DNA of 64,000 bases from Lytechinus pictus (taxonomy: Eukaryota > Echinodermata > Echinoidea > Temnopleuroida > Toxopneustidae), in contig NC_087261.1 of the NCBI RefSeq assembly GCF_037042905.1, forward strand, positions 23,493,817 to 23,557,816. The letters are read 5' to 3'. This document shows, in pieces, positions 10,601 to 19,839 of the stretch. Every line of letters begins with the position of its first letter. The first letter of the stretch is position 1. Made by a program: the position numbers and the translations under genes. Below the pieces are notes generated by a model, which had not been told where the DNA came from, ran no database searches, and saw only the letters and a program-made list of their open reading frames with translations.

Positions 10601-13179
10601 CGTATGCTATATGGGGCCAATTTTTGAAATAGCTATGAGCAAAATTTCTAATGCAATGAAGCCAGTAGCGTACACAGGATTGTAGAAAGGGGGGGGGGGG
10701 GTCAAGCTGAATGAAATGTTGACAACCTCCCCCCCCAAAAAAAAAAAAAAGGACTTCATCACAAATTGTATGTTGTTTGTACCTCAAAAGAATTTGACAA
10801 GCAAAAAAAAAAAAAAAAAGGTCTTCAAAAAAAATGTAAGGGGGGGGGGGTGAACCCCTGTAACCACCCCTCTGCATACGCTACTGAATGACATAGATTT
10901 TGACATTTTTTTGTTCTGACCTGTCACACTGGCTGGAAATATTACTCTCTCTCCTGGTAACAACTGCTTGACATTGCTGCCAACTTCTTGGATCTCTCCT
11001 ACACCTTCAAATCCTGCAACAGCTGGGAAGTCGGGCTTGATAGGATAGATACCTGTGAAAAGATTCAAAAGAAGTAATAATAATAGGCATTTATATAGCG
11101 CCATCTATCTAGAAATATTCCATTCCGAGGCGCGATGTTATCCTTATTATTATCCCGGCTTTAGCTCGAGCTGCCTTTCAGCGCTCATGCATTCAAGGAA
11201 TTAATCCTGCCGGGTACCCATTCACCTGACCTGGGTTGAGTGCAGCACAATATGGATAAATTTCTTGCAGAAGGAAATTAGGCATGGCTGGGACTCGAAC
11301 ACAGGACCCTCGGTTTCAAAGTCAGAAGACTAATCCACTGGGCCACAACGCTCCACTGTAGTAAGTAATCTTTTAAATTGGCATTTCCTATTTTATCAAG
11401 TCTTGCATGTTTTAAGGCTTTATGAATTGACATCCAATAGCTAATCAAGATTGGACAGAGTGGAAAATACTGGTGGTAAATATTATAGGCCTACTCAATT
11501 CTAGAGGAAAATTGGAAATGGTTGGCAATGAAGGGAAGGAAATACAAAGTACTTATCAAATTTTGTCATTTATTGCCCAGGTGTTTCTCAAGCATATTCC
11601 AGCACTTCCTTGTACCTCCCTGTACGTCTTAAGGGTTTATTTCCAATTCGTCTAATAATGCCAATTCGTCCAATTGCCGACTAGTCTACTATCATTTGGT
11701 CTACCATCAGTTCATCCACTCACCACATGGTCTACTTTCATTTAGTCTAATGCCATTTCGTCTAATAACCAGTTGGTCCATATACCATTTGGTCTAATTG
11801 GACCAAGTGTTAAATTGCGCAAAATGAATGAAAATGAAATGGATATTGGACCAACTGGTTATGAGATGAAATGGTCAAAGACGAAATGGTGATTAGACGA
11901 AGTGATGATTGGACTACATGGTTAATAGACCAAATGGTTGTTAGACCAAATGTTGATGGACAGAATGGCACTAGACGATTAAAAGGAAACCATGTGGGGA
12001 GTGGACGTGTTGGCAGTGGACGAAATGGCAATTTACCCATCTCAAGTACTTCCCAGCATTAACAAGCTTTTCCCAGTAATTCCCATCTAGGCAGCAATGC
12101 CTAGATTTCTTTGTGAATTGCCAACCCTGAGCTTAAAGGACAAGTCCACCCAAACAAAAAGTTGATTTAAATTAAAAGAGAAAAATCCAACAAGCATAAC
12201 ACTGAAAATTTCATCAAAATCGGATGTAAAATAAGAAAGTTATGATATTTCAAAGTTTCGCTTAATTTCACAAAACATTTATATGCACATCCTGGTCGGT
12301 ATGCAAATGAGGAGACTGATGACGTCATCCACTCACTATTTCTTTTGTATTTTATTATATGAAATATGAAACATTCTAATTTTCCCCATTGTCAAGTGAA
12401 ATAATGATTAATTCCTCCCTGAACATGTGGAATTAGCATTGTTTAATACTATATGGTTCAGTCAACTTTGTCCTTATTGTCAAATCTGTAAATAATGAAA
12501 TATTGTATAATTATCACAATTAAAAACAAAAGAAATAGTGAGTGATGGATATCATCGACTGACTCATTTACATGACACTGAATTGTGCATATCACTGTTT
12601 TGTGAAAAATAAGCAAAACTTTAAAATGCCATAACTTTTATATTTTACATCCGATTTTGATGAAATTTTCAGCGTTATGCTAGTTTGATTTTTCTCTATT
12701 TATTCAAATCAACATTTTTCTGGGGTGGACTTGACCTTTAATTGCAAAATTTTACAAACTTAACATGACAGAGAAATAATGTTAAAATAGGTTTTAGGTG
12801 TATCATCAATGATCGGGTGTATCAACTTAGCATCAGTTGCTCTCACCTTGTATGGAGTTGATATCTGCAGGATTTATTGGAGATGCTATCATCTTGATGA
12901 GAACAGAGTCATCATAAACCTCTGGAACAGAGTTCTTCACCAACCTAGATGCAGAATAATCATTTGAAAGGCAATTCTTAAGTTAGTAATAATGTGGAGA
13001 AAACATTTAGGGTGTCTAGAAAGAATGTGTGAAAGAAAGAGGGGATATATCCCGGGTGGATGAAGACCCAAAGCTCACCTGCATAGTGGTTCATCCACCT
13101 GTTTGGACGAAACTCTACTCGTGATGCATTCTGATAAAGAAGTCTTGATAGCCTCTATCAAGACAAATTGGCAATAATT
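4480..13179 (-). CDS. MECR: Mitochondrial enoyl-[acyl-carrier-protein]/trans-2-enoyl-CoA reductase (N-terminus incomplete)
   Basis: MECR reduces trans-2-enoyl-ACP with NADPH, the last step of each mitochondrial fatty-acid synthesis cycle that supplies lipoate; this role is known for the family. The minus-strand exons join without frame conflict in this order: 13079-13179 (doubtful), 12847-12944, 10921-11052, 10191-10334, 9217-9419, 8513-8586, 6384-6517, 4480-4646. Diagnostic segments are [12 protein letters not shown] with the conserved Tyr after it, [10 protein letters not shown], the NADPH-binding stretch [43 protein letters not shown] and the C-terminus EKQILTF. The joined exons give about 350 residues, against about 373 in human. 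The start codon and mitochondrial presequence were not found. Introns hold many repeats. Identity is secure; the 5' end is not. Confidence 0.93.
5388..5686 (+). mobile_element. tRNA-derived SINE
   Basis: The head is tRNA-like with an A-box-like GACCCAGTGG near 5398 and a perfect B box, GGTTCGAATCC, at 5442-5452. A tRNA-unrelated body contains CCACATTGTGCTG and GGGTACCTGGCAGGA. The 3' end is a TGTGCTATATAAGC segment followed by an (ATT)n tail. It lies in the last MECR intron. Confidence 0.88.
5813..6090. mobile_element. Foldback MITE, CTTACAAAGAGTTGCGA family, copy 2
   Basis: Inverted ends GGGGCCCATCTTACAAAGAG and CTCTTTGTAAGAGGGGCCCA bound a 278-bp element with no coding capacity. The next copy abuts it directly. 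Confidence 0.8.
6091..6360. mobile_element. Foldback MITE, CTTACAAAGAGTTGCGA family, copy 3 (inverted)
   Basis: It is in the opposite internal orientation to copy 2 and starts right at its end, so the two form an inverted dimer. It is more diverged: the right end reads TTTGTGACACGGGGCC. Confidence 0.75.
6384..6517 (-). CDS. MECR: MECR exon: [10 protein letters not shown] to GFWMSRW
   Basis: It encodes [20 protein letters not shown], then [19 protein letters not shown]. Both blocks align with the vertebrate enzyme by eye. The donor is GAA|GTAAGT. Confidence 0.93.
6642..7410. repeat. Three tandem copies of a ~250-bp unit
   Basis: Units begin with AGCTGAACTTTGTGAAATC near 6642, 6902 and 7153. 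Each runs through TGGGACAGTATTGTTATT and GGGTGGTCAT to TTGTTGGAACTC. They are highly similar to one another, so the amplification is recent. Diverged relatives lie at 2190-2475 and, inverted, near 9500-9650. Confidence 0.85.
7507..7846 (-). mobile_element. tRNA-derived SINE (minus orientation)
   Basis: On the minus strand the B-box-like part reads GTGTTCGAATCC near 7790 and the body contains ACCCAGGTGTTAAATGGG. The 3' end ends AGCGCTATATAAATGCG followed by an ATTATT tail at 7507. It is more diverged than the copy at 5388. Confidence 0.75.
8115..8418 (+). mobile_element. tRNA-derived SINE, diverged
   Basis: GGCCCAGTGGATTAGTCT, a decayed B box (GGTTCAAGTCTC), AGGTGAGGCAAATGGGTACC and an (ATT)n tail near 8402 occur in the same order as in the intact copies. 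Confidence 0.8.
8513..8586 (-). CDS. MECR: MECR exon: [11 protein letters not shown]
   Basis: This 74-nt exon encodes [20 protein letters not shown] then VKQI. The NxVGGKS motif is typical of the family. The donor is CA|GTAAGT. Confidence 0.92.
9217..9419 (-). CDS. MECR: MECR exon: NADPH-binding Rossmann segment
   Basis: It encodes [20 protein letters not shown] then [16 protein letters not shown], the glycine-rich dinucleotide site, followed by a helical linker ending STLLK. The acceptor is an AAG preceded by a strong pyrimidine tract. The donor is AAG|GTATAT. Confidence 0.93.
9500..9650 (-). repeat. Inverted dispersed copy of the ~250-bp repeat
   Basis: Reading the minus strand gives AATTACACAATTTCTTCCA, then GGGTGGTCATTTTTGTTAG and CTCATTTTGAG. 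This matches the second half of the tandem units at 6642-7410. Confidence 0.5.
10191..10334 (-). CDS. MECR: MECR exon: GTW segment to CTAYRML
   Basis: It encodes [20 protein letters not shown] then [18 protein letters not shown]. The upstream GTW and the NxCTAYRML block match the family. The donor is GAAG|GTGAGT. Confidence 0.92.
10663..10886. mobile_element. Small hAT-like MITE with CAGTAGCGTA ends
   Basis: The left end is CAGTAGCGTACACAGGA and the right end is TGCATACGCTACTG, with oligo(G), oligo(A) and oligo(C) runs inside. The flanking 8-mers AATGAAGC and AATGACAT partly agree, as expected for an old 8-bp target duplication. Assignment to hAT rests on the CAGT/G-type ends and this weak duplication only. 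Confidence 0.55.
10921..11052 (-). CDS. MECR: MECR exon with conserved Tyr and [11 protein letters not shown]
   Basis: It encodes [19 protein letters not shown] then [20 protein letters not shown]. The Tyr after IQG matches the position of the family's active-site tyrosine. The acceptor is TTCACAG and the donor is ACAG|GTCAGA. Confidence 0.92.
11076..11357 (-). mobile_element. tRNA-derived SINE (minus orientation)
   Basis: Read on the minus strand it has AGCGTTGTGGCCCAGTGG, a B-box-like GTTCGAGTCCC, CACCTGACC/GGTTGAGTGC body motifs and the shared 3' segment GATGGCGCTATATAAATGCC with a TATTATTATT tail. It is a close relative of the copy at 30586. Confidence 0.88.
11640..12045. repeat. Degenerate short-repeat array: GTCTAATnnCATTTCGTCTAA and its inverse
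   Basis: Variants of ATTTGGTCTA/ATTTCGTCTA dominate the left half. The reverse complement (TAGACCAAATGG, TAGACGAAATGG) dominates the right half, mirrored around about 11810. No two units are identical. A second cluster of the same type lies at 58990-59150. No function is recognised. Confidence 0.65.
12136..12738. mobile_element. Foldback MITE, TA|AAGG group (element A)
   Basis: TA-flanked inverted ends (AAGGACAAGTCCACC and GGTGGACTTGACCTT) enclose mirror-image internal blocks ATTTCATCAAAATCGGATG and CATCCGATTTTGATGAAAT. The TA flanks suit a Tc1/mariner-type target. There is no coding frame. Confidence 0.8.
12847..12944 (-). CDS. MECR: MECR exon: start of the conserved catalytic domain
   Basis: It encodes [13 protein letters not shown] then the family-typical [19 protein letters not shown]. 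The acceptor is ATCTAG and the donor is CAAG|GTGAGA. The first and last bases complete split codons. Confidence 0.9.
13079..13179 (-). CDS. MECR: Possible 5' coding exon of MECR
   Basis: It has a good polypyrimidine/acceptor (ending CACTAG) and a good donor (CAG|GTGAGC). Its 101 nt are open in the phase the next exon needs and end VDEPLC before [10 protein letters not shown]. The expected MECR motif here is a Gly-(Asp/Glu)-Pro segment spaced slightly differently, and no methionine precedes it. It may be the real exon, an alternative one, or chance. Confidence 0.35.
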
Positions 13180-13250
13180 CTAGTGTAAAAAAGAAAATAG
13201 TGAACAAATATTGAGTGTCAGGTGAGAAAAAGACTACTGTCGCTGAATCA

Positions 13251-13311
13251 CAGAGCTTCCTAACATTATGCTTCACCGGAAACAGGTAGAAGCATAATTT
13301 ATCCAGCTCTG
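13251..13311. repeat. Imperfect hairpin in the MECR 5' region
   Basis: The arms CAGAGCTTCCTAACATTATG (13251 on) and the complement ending near 13311 (AAGCATAATTTATCCAGCTC) pair around ACCGGAAACAGG. The outer 7 bp and inner 10 bp are exact. It may be a decayed foldback element; it also gives rise to an open frame that I do not accept as coding. Confidence 0.5.
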
Positions 13312-13369
13312 TGGTGGTCACCACTGAACTAGAAATACGTGGAAGTCGTGTTCACCCAAGCAAAACATC

Positions 13370-13450
13370 GCTGGCGAACTCGATAAGTCACGTGACCGCC
13401 GCCATTTTGCTAGGTCAATTGTTCGAGAATGCGCCGTAGAAGGCAATTAA
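13370..13450 (-). promoter_or_regulatory. Probable MECR promoter / transcription start region
   Basis: CpG density rises locally. On the minus strand AAAATGGCGGCGGTCACGTG combines a YY1-like ATGGCGGC and a TCACGTGA E-box. The ATG inside this motif opens a frame that stops after five codons, so it is unlikely to be the MECR start. Placement is by proximity to the first MECR exons and motif type, not by transcript evidence. Confidence 0.4.
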
Positions 13451-13623
13451 GGGTATGTGCAAGATGCAATATGTTTTCTCTATAAATATAAAATTAATAC
13501 TGATGTACTTAGTGTGGCAAAGTGTATTTTAATGTCATTAAGCCAATCATGTACAAACATATTTCTATATGCACAATATACTGGGACCTGGTAATTCATG
13601 TAGTTTAAAAAAAGGGTTTAAAT

Positions 13624-15091
13624 CAGGGTGACCAGATTTCACAAAATGAAATACGGGACAATCGATAAAAAAAGATCATCAAAGAAGGCTACACATTGTT
13701 ATACTTGTGAAAAAAAATATAAAGAATTGGAAGGGAGGGTGAACGAAGGAATGAAGGAGAGAAAAGAAATGAAATGAGAAAGAAAAAATGAAGGGGAAAA
13801 TGAAGGGGGAAAAATGATAGAAGTTAGAATAATTAAAAGGACGATGAAAGAAAGAATAAAAGAGAAAAAAAGGTTTCTGTCATTCTTTGAATTCATCTAA
13901 TATAGAAAGAAAGACAAAGAAAGAAAGGGAAGATGTGTGAAAGACAAAATAAAGGTGAGAAAGAAAATTAAAGTAAGAAAAAGGAGGAGGAAACAAAGAA
14001 TGAAGGAAAGAAAAATGTTTTCATTCTTTGAAAGAAACAAAGAAAGAAGAAAACAGGAAGGGGGAAGGAAGGAAGGGAGGGATGGAAAGAAAGAAAGAAT
14101 AATGGGAAAGTATTAGAAGGAAAAATAAAATAAAGAATGAATGAAAGAAAGAATGAAAGAGAGGGAGGAAAGATTGGAGAGAATGAAAAAATAATAATTA
14201 TAGGAGAGAAAAAACGAAAAGAAATAGGTGAGGAAGGGAGAAGGAAGGAAATAAAAAGGGCAGATAAGAGAAAGAAGGAAAGAATGAAAATTAACACAAA
14301 GATAGGATCAGGAAAGAGAGGTAGGAAATATTAAAAGATAGATGGAACAAAAAAAGCAGCAGGAAGGATAGAAGGATGAAGAATAAAAATGAAAGAGGAA
14401 AAAGTTCAAACTTCAAGCGAACAAAAGCAATCCAATCATCTAACAGAAATGATGATATTTGGCATTTTTAGAATTATCTTCAAAATTTTGAAAAACTAAG
14501 TGGTTTAGAAATGAATAAAATTTCAAAGTGAAACATTGTCAACTTACAAATTAGAGGAAACAGCGCCGGCATCCTATATACACAAGACTCAAAACGAAAG
14601 CTAAAACAACTACATGTAGATCCAGTTATGAAAACTAAAAAAACTTGTTCCTCCTATTAAATCAGTGATCTGCGAATCTATAATATGATCATAAAAATTT
14701 CCCGCCGATTTTGTGATTATTTTGGTGGAAAAACTGTTTATCATGTGAGATTGTTTGCACCATTGAGAATCTGCTCCGATCCTACATGCATATAGCCTGC
14801 CACACACAGGCAGGAAGCCAGCTCGTTTGCAATGTATTGGGTTAGGATAAAAATCACCCGCAGAACTTGCAAAAGTTTAGTTAAAATCGATTTTTTGTTG
14901 TCTCTGCTTCGTCATCTGTTTGGTTATTAATGAAAATTCGTCACTTTTCAATGTACCAACTACATTTTGTTCTAAATTCTAAAAATACGGGACAGATAGG
15001 TGCATGTCCCGGGAAGGGTTTGTCGGGACGCCGGGACAAAGGAGCAAAATACGGGACGATCCCGGGAAATACGGGACGTCTGGTCACCCTG
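13624..15091. mobile_element. Terminal-inverted-repeat element with CAGGGTGACCAGA ends
   Basis: CAGGGTGACCAGA at 13624 is matched by TCTGGTCACCCTG ending at 15091, and both ends carry nearby ATACGGGAC motifs. The interior is mainly a long polypurine tract with no transposase frame. The CAGGG-type end suggests hAT, but the 8-bp flanks do not match. The right end has been caught up in the tandem triplication at 15044-15877. Confidence 0.65.
13725..14400. repeat. Polypurine tract (GAAA/GGAA-rich), ~0.67 kb
   Basis: The plus strand is overwhelmingly A and G, with GAAAGAAAG and GGAAGGAAG motifs and few pyrimidines. Reverse-strand frames rich in Ser, Phe and Leu are by-products. Mirror-like purine segments can form triplex DNA; that is general knowledge and not shown here. 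Confidence 0.8.
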
Positions 15092-15877
15092 GAAATATTT
15101 GACAAGAGGTAGTGGTCTTTTTGTGCAATTTTTGACATGTGGAATATTTCATACTGACCAGGATATGCATATAACTGGTATGTGAAAATAAGCGAAATTT
15201 AGTGCCACAACTTTTTAAATGGAAATACCATTGCAGCTATGCTTTTCTGATTTGTGCTCTAAATAGTAAACTTGTTAGAGTTGACTTGGTTTTGTTTATC
15301 CATCACCCATTCCTTTATGTAGCAAAATACGGGACGATCCCGGGAAATACGGGACGTCTGGTCACCCTGGAAATATTTGACAAGAGGTAGTGGTCTTTTT
15401 GTGCAATTTTTGACATGTGGAATATTTCATACTGACCAGGATATGCATATAACTGGTATGTGAAAATAAGCGAAATTTAGTGCCACAACTTTTTAAATGG
15501 AAATACCATTGCAGCTATGCTTTTCTGATTTGTGCTCTAATTAGTAAACTTGTTAGAGTTGACTTGGTTTTGTTTATCCATCACCCATTCCTTTATGTAG
15601 CAAAATACGGGACGATCCCGGGAAATACGGGACGTCTGGTCACCCTGGAAATATTTGACAAGAGGTAGTGGTCTTTTTGTGCAATTTTTGACATGTGGAA
15701 TATTTCATACTGACCAGGATATGCATATAACTGGTATGTGAAAATAAGCGAAATTTAGTGCCACAACTTTTTAAATGGAAATACCATTGCAGCTATGCTT
15801 TTCTGATTTGTGCTCTAATTAGTAAACTTGTTAGAGTTGACTTGGTTTTGTTTATCCATCACCCATTCCTTTATGTA
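15044..15877. repeat. Three near-identical 278-bp tandem copies
   Basis: GCAAAATACGGGACGATCCC starts copies at 15044, 15322 and 15600, exactly 278 bp apart, and the array ends at 15877. By eye the copies differ at about one base (CTAAATAG against CTAATTAG). Each copy carries the right terminal inverted repeat of the element at 13624-15091. This is a very recent duplication, or an assembly artefact. Confidence 0.92.
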
Positions 15878-16089
15878 AAGGTGTATTGATGTATAAGCAC
15901 ATGTCGTGCAACATCCATGCTCTTCCAAATTAAATTTCATAAGAATTCAAATTCTATTGTGCCCATTTTTATATACACTGTACTTAGTAGATATTTCATG
16001 GCTGAGCACACGAAGGTCCAACTTTGAAGGCTCATTAAAAGTAACAACCTTCTTGTCCTCAAACTTCTATTCAATTTTTCACCCTGAAT

Positions 16090-16665
16090 GTGTGATTGAA
16101 CAGTATAAGAGGGAGGGAAGGGAATACTTACTCAAAATTTATATAGAGAAAGTTGAAATGAGAAAGGCAAAATGGTAAAGATGGAAAGAGAAAAAAAAAA
16201 GAAACAGACGATCAACGAGAAGAGATAGAAAGAAGAGGAAGATCAAAGAGAAAGAGAGAGGGAGAGAAAGGGGGGAAATGACGAGGAATGAGAAAGAGGT
16301 GAGGAGAGAAAGGCGAGACGAGAGGGAGATAAAAGAGGGCTCGATATAAGGGAGATGGGGAAATAAAAGAGAGATATAAGGGGATAGATAGAAAGGGAAG
16401 GTAAGAGAGAGAGAGAGAAAGAAGAGGAAAATCAGAAAGAATTAAGCCAAACAGAAAGGAAAAATTATAAAGAGGGAGATCGAGATGATATAAAGGGGAG
16501 AAATAAGAGAGAGAGGGGCATGAAAGTAGAAATGGAAAAAATAGAAGGGGATGGAGAAAAGGGAGGATAAGAGAGATGGACAGAAGAGGAAAATCAGAGA
16601 AAATGAGATGAGATGAATAGTTGAATGAGAAGGAAGGTTTAAAAAAAAAGCTAGAGAAAAGGGAC
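16090..16665. repeat. Second polypurine tract (GAGA-rich), ~0.57 kb
   Basis: AGAGAGAG, GGGAGA and GAGAAAGG motifs predominate on the plus strand. The 151-codon minus-strand frame here is Ser/Leu/Phe-rich noise from the tract. Confidence 0.8.
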
Positions 16666-17054
16666 ATGATTTCTAATCGTTAAATTTTTTTTTTTAATGC
16701 AACCAGCTATATAGTAGGCCTTTATTGTTAAGACAAATTGTAGGCCTACTCAGAAAGCATATTTGTTGTGGGGCCTTTCTTTGTCACAGTGTGCGCGTGA
16801 AAAAGGTCAATCACACACAATCATGGCATTGATGATGTGAATAGAGACCTATTCTTAACATCAGCTACCACTCAAGCAACACGTGGCCACCCTTACCTTA
16901 AAAAAAATACAAGCTATTTTTTAAAAGGAGTAGACTGGCAGTGAGACAAAACACCTTCAGTGTTAGAGTGGTTAATGACTGGAACTCTTTGCCTACTGAG
17001 GTAGTCACAGCATCAACAATCAATGGCTTCAAGACAAAGTTAGACAAGTTATGG

Positions 17055-17209
17055 GGAGTGTTTCATCAACATTTTCATCCGACAAGTTGTCAGATCTGAC
17101 ATCTTTCTCTGATGTTGATTGGCTGAGATGTACTGTTACTATGGTATCTGTCGGATAAAATGGGACTTGTCGGATAAAACGTCCGACAAGTCCTTTCATG
17201 AAACGCTCC
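17055..17209. mobile_element. 155-bp foldback MITE with GGAGTGTTTCAT ends
   Basis: The left end GGAGTGTTTCATCAA is matched by TTTCATGAAACGCTCC at the right. ACAAGT and CGGATAAAA motifs pair inside. Confidence 0.65.
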
Positions 17210-18710
17210 TCTGGTCTGCGTGAAATTATGTTCACGCATGGGAATAGTGCCTTTTTCATTTCAATACATTGGCACAGCACATTGCACAAATAGCACAGAC
17301 TCAGTTTTCGAACTTATCCAAGCTAGGAAAACAACAAGATAGACCTGGAAACTTGACTGCAGGAACAACTGTATTTTTCCAGTAGATGCGGTATAAAAAA
17401 AAAAAAGGGCTTCTGACCGCAGTGAGACAAAATTTTGGGTGGAAAAAATCATGCTTTTGTTGGTGTTGTTTCTTTTGTCCTTTTGCAAAGCAAGTCTCCA
17501 ATGACAAATTGACATGTGGGAGATTGTCTCCCCTATTGGAGAGAGTGAGAGTCTCCCATATTGGCCGTGCGCCTCTACTGTTTGAGGGATATTCATCATA
17601 TTAGGGGGAATTGACTTCACATCGTTCAGTAGACAGGAATAACCGTCGTTTCTGGGGATTTATTCAACAATTTCTGACATTTTACTGTAATCCCCATTTA
17701 CCGACGGTAGGGTGTACGTGTGGGCTCGCATGTGTTCTCATTCCCTCCCTTTTGTCAATTCACAGTCCAAAGTTTGATGTAATTTTACACATCGAATTTA
17801 CAATCTAAGGATGTATAAACAACAAACTTTTAAAACTTGATATTCCAATATTTAAATACTTTAAACGATATAGATGAAAAAGGCATGAAAATTATACTTT
17901 ACCGATGTTTAATTGGGTTGAACACGATAAAAATGGTCAAAATGGCAGCCAAACTATAAAATATTTACAAACGAACGGAGAGGGCGTCAACAATCACGAA
18001 TGTGATATCGATATTGCTTTCGATATTATACGATCTGCTCCATATGCGAACGAAACCGAAGATAAACGATACTAGTTATACTAGTACTAGTACTAGTTAT
18101 AATCGCGATATATCGATTCGAGACATTAAGTTAATAACGATAATGACGTCATTCAAGATGGCAACTTGCAAGAAAAACCGTCAGGTCAGGTGAAAATGTC
18201 TAGAGGCGCTGGTCCAAAAATTGGGATTGTCCCGGAAAACAAGGATATCCTCATAAACCAAGACAAATCATGTCTTGATAAATTGAGACTGTCCTTGTTT
18301 ATGGGGACGTTTTTTTTTCACTTCCCCCTACGGGACAAAGAGAGCAATTACGGGAATTGAGAGTGCTAAAAATAGATTCAGTGACCTCAATTCCCCCCAG
18401 TTCACCGTCTATTTTTCATGACTTACTGTCTTCCCATAATCTTGTTATGAAACCCGATGGCCCGTATTCTGATAGCGTGGTTTAACTTAACCCTAGTCTA
18501 AGTGTGGTAATAAACTGCCATATTTAAACCTAGGTTTAAGTTTCGTATTCCGATAGCAAGGTTTAAGTTAACCCTGGTCTAAGTGTGGTAATAAATCCTC
18601 AAAAAGTTAAACTCGCGCAGGGGGTAGTTTAAGCCTGGTTTAAATCCAACAAATCATGGCCAACAATTTTTTTAGAATTTATGCCTATATTGCATTACAA
18701 GCTACTTCCT

Positions 18711-19740
18711 CAGTTTTTAACCGATTCTCATGAAATTTGGAACACACATTGTTCTCAAGGTAAGGAGGTGTAAGAAGTTTTTTTTTCCTTTTTTGGAGAT
18801 TGTGTTGCCATGGCAACAGTATATTATGGCCAAAATTTTGCCGTTTAAAATACTTTCATCAGTTTTCTACCAATTCTCAAGAAAGTTGGCTCACTCATTG
18901 ATTATGAGGTAAAGATGTGCAAGACACATTTTTTAATGTGTCGGAAATTGTGTTGCCATGGTAACGGTATATTATGGCAAAAATACTACTTCCTCAGTTT
19001 TTAACCAATTCTCATGAAATTTGGCACATACATTAGTCTTATTGTGAAGATGTGCAAAACATATGCTATGCCTAAAGTATATAATTGCGTTGCCATGGTA
19101 ACAACATATTAAATATCGAAAATGAGGTGAAAAATTTAATTACTTTATAATTTTTAAACCATTTCTCATGATATTTGGCACATACATAAGTCTTGAGATG
19201 AAGATTTGCAAGACACATTTTTTGCATGTGTCGGAAATTGTGTTGCCATGGTAACGGTATATTATGGCAAAAACCATTTAAAAAATTTTCAATTCCAACT
19301 ATTTTCTCAGTTTCAACCAATTCTCATGAAATGTGGCACAAACATTAGTCTTGATGTAAAGATGTGCAAAATATATTTTATGACTTTGTAAAAAAATAAT
19401 GTTGCCATGGTAACAAATCAAATATCAAAGTTAGATGAAAATCAAGTGATTTGAACTACTTTATCAGTTTCCAACTGGTCAATTCTCTTAAAAATTTGGC
19501 ACATACATTCATGTTGAGGTGAAGATGTCTAAGATATATTTTTGTCTGTATTAGAAATCGTGTTGCCATGGTAACAACATATTAAATAACGAAAATAAGG
19601 TGAAAATTTGGTAGTTCGAACTTCATCTTTTTTCAAATGCTCATAAAATTTAGCACACACATTAGTCTTGAGGTAAAATAATCTGCAAGACACATTTTCT
19701 CATTCATCAAAATGTGTGTTTGTATGGTAACTATACACAC
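18711..19740. repeat. Seven-unit tandem array (~135-165 bp units) carrying X-box-like palindromes
   Basis: Each unit runs from CAATTCTCATGAAATTTGGC through an AGTCTTGAGGT-like part and AAGATGTGCAAGAC to GTTGCCATGGTAAC, then ATATTATGGC or ACATATTAAAT. The palindrome lies at 18804, 18952, 19089, 19242, 19401 and 19562, with a decayed copy at 19718. It matches the X-box consensus bound by RFX factors (GTNRCC, short gap, RGYAAC). Other parts of the units have drifted more. Confidence 0.85.
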
Positions 19741-19839
19741 ACCAAAATAAGATTAAGACAATGGTCAATGCTAACTGTTGTTTGGCTACACAGAAAACTA
19801 CATGTAGCTGTAGGCTTAGTTCTAGTTTTAAGGGAGTGC

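Noticed and set aside
13115-13324. 69-codon minus-strand frame beginning MVTTTELDK as an MECR first exon
   Set aside because: It runs through the hairpin at 13251-13311 and is out of frame with the next MECR exon; no presequence character.
13968-14297. 109-codon minus-strand frame
   Set aside because: Same cause: the GAAA-rich tract inside the 13624 element removes stops on that strand.
15044-15877. CRISPR-like array
   Set aside because: The repeats are 278 bp, contiguous and without spacers, in a eukaryotic genome.
16212-16667. 151-codon minus-strand open frame
   Set aside because: It is the complement of a polypurine tract; the product is almost only Ser, Leu, Phe, Pro and Ile and has no domain.
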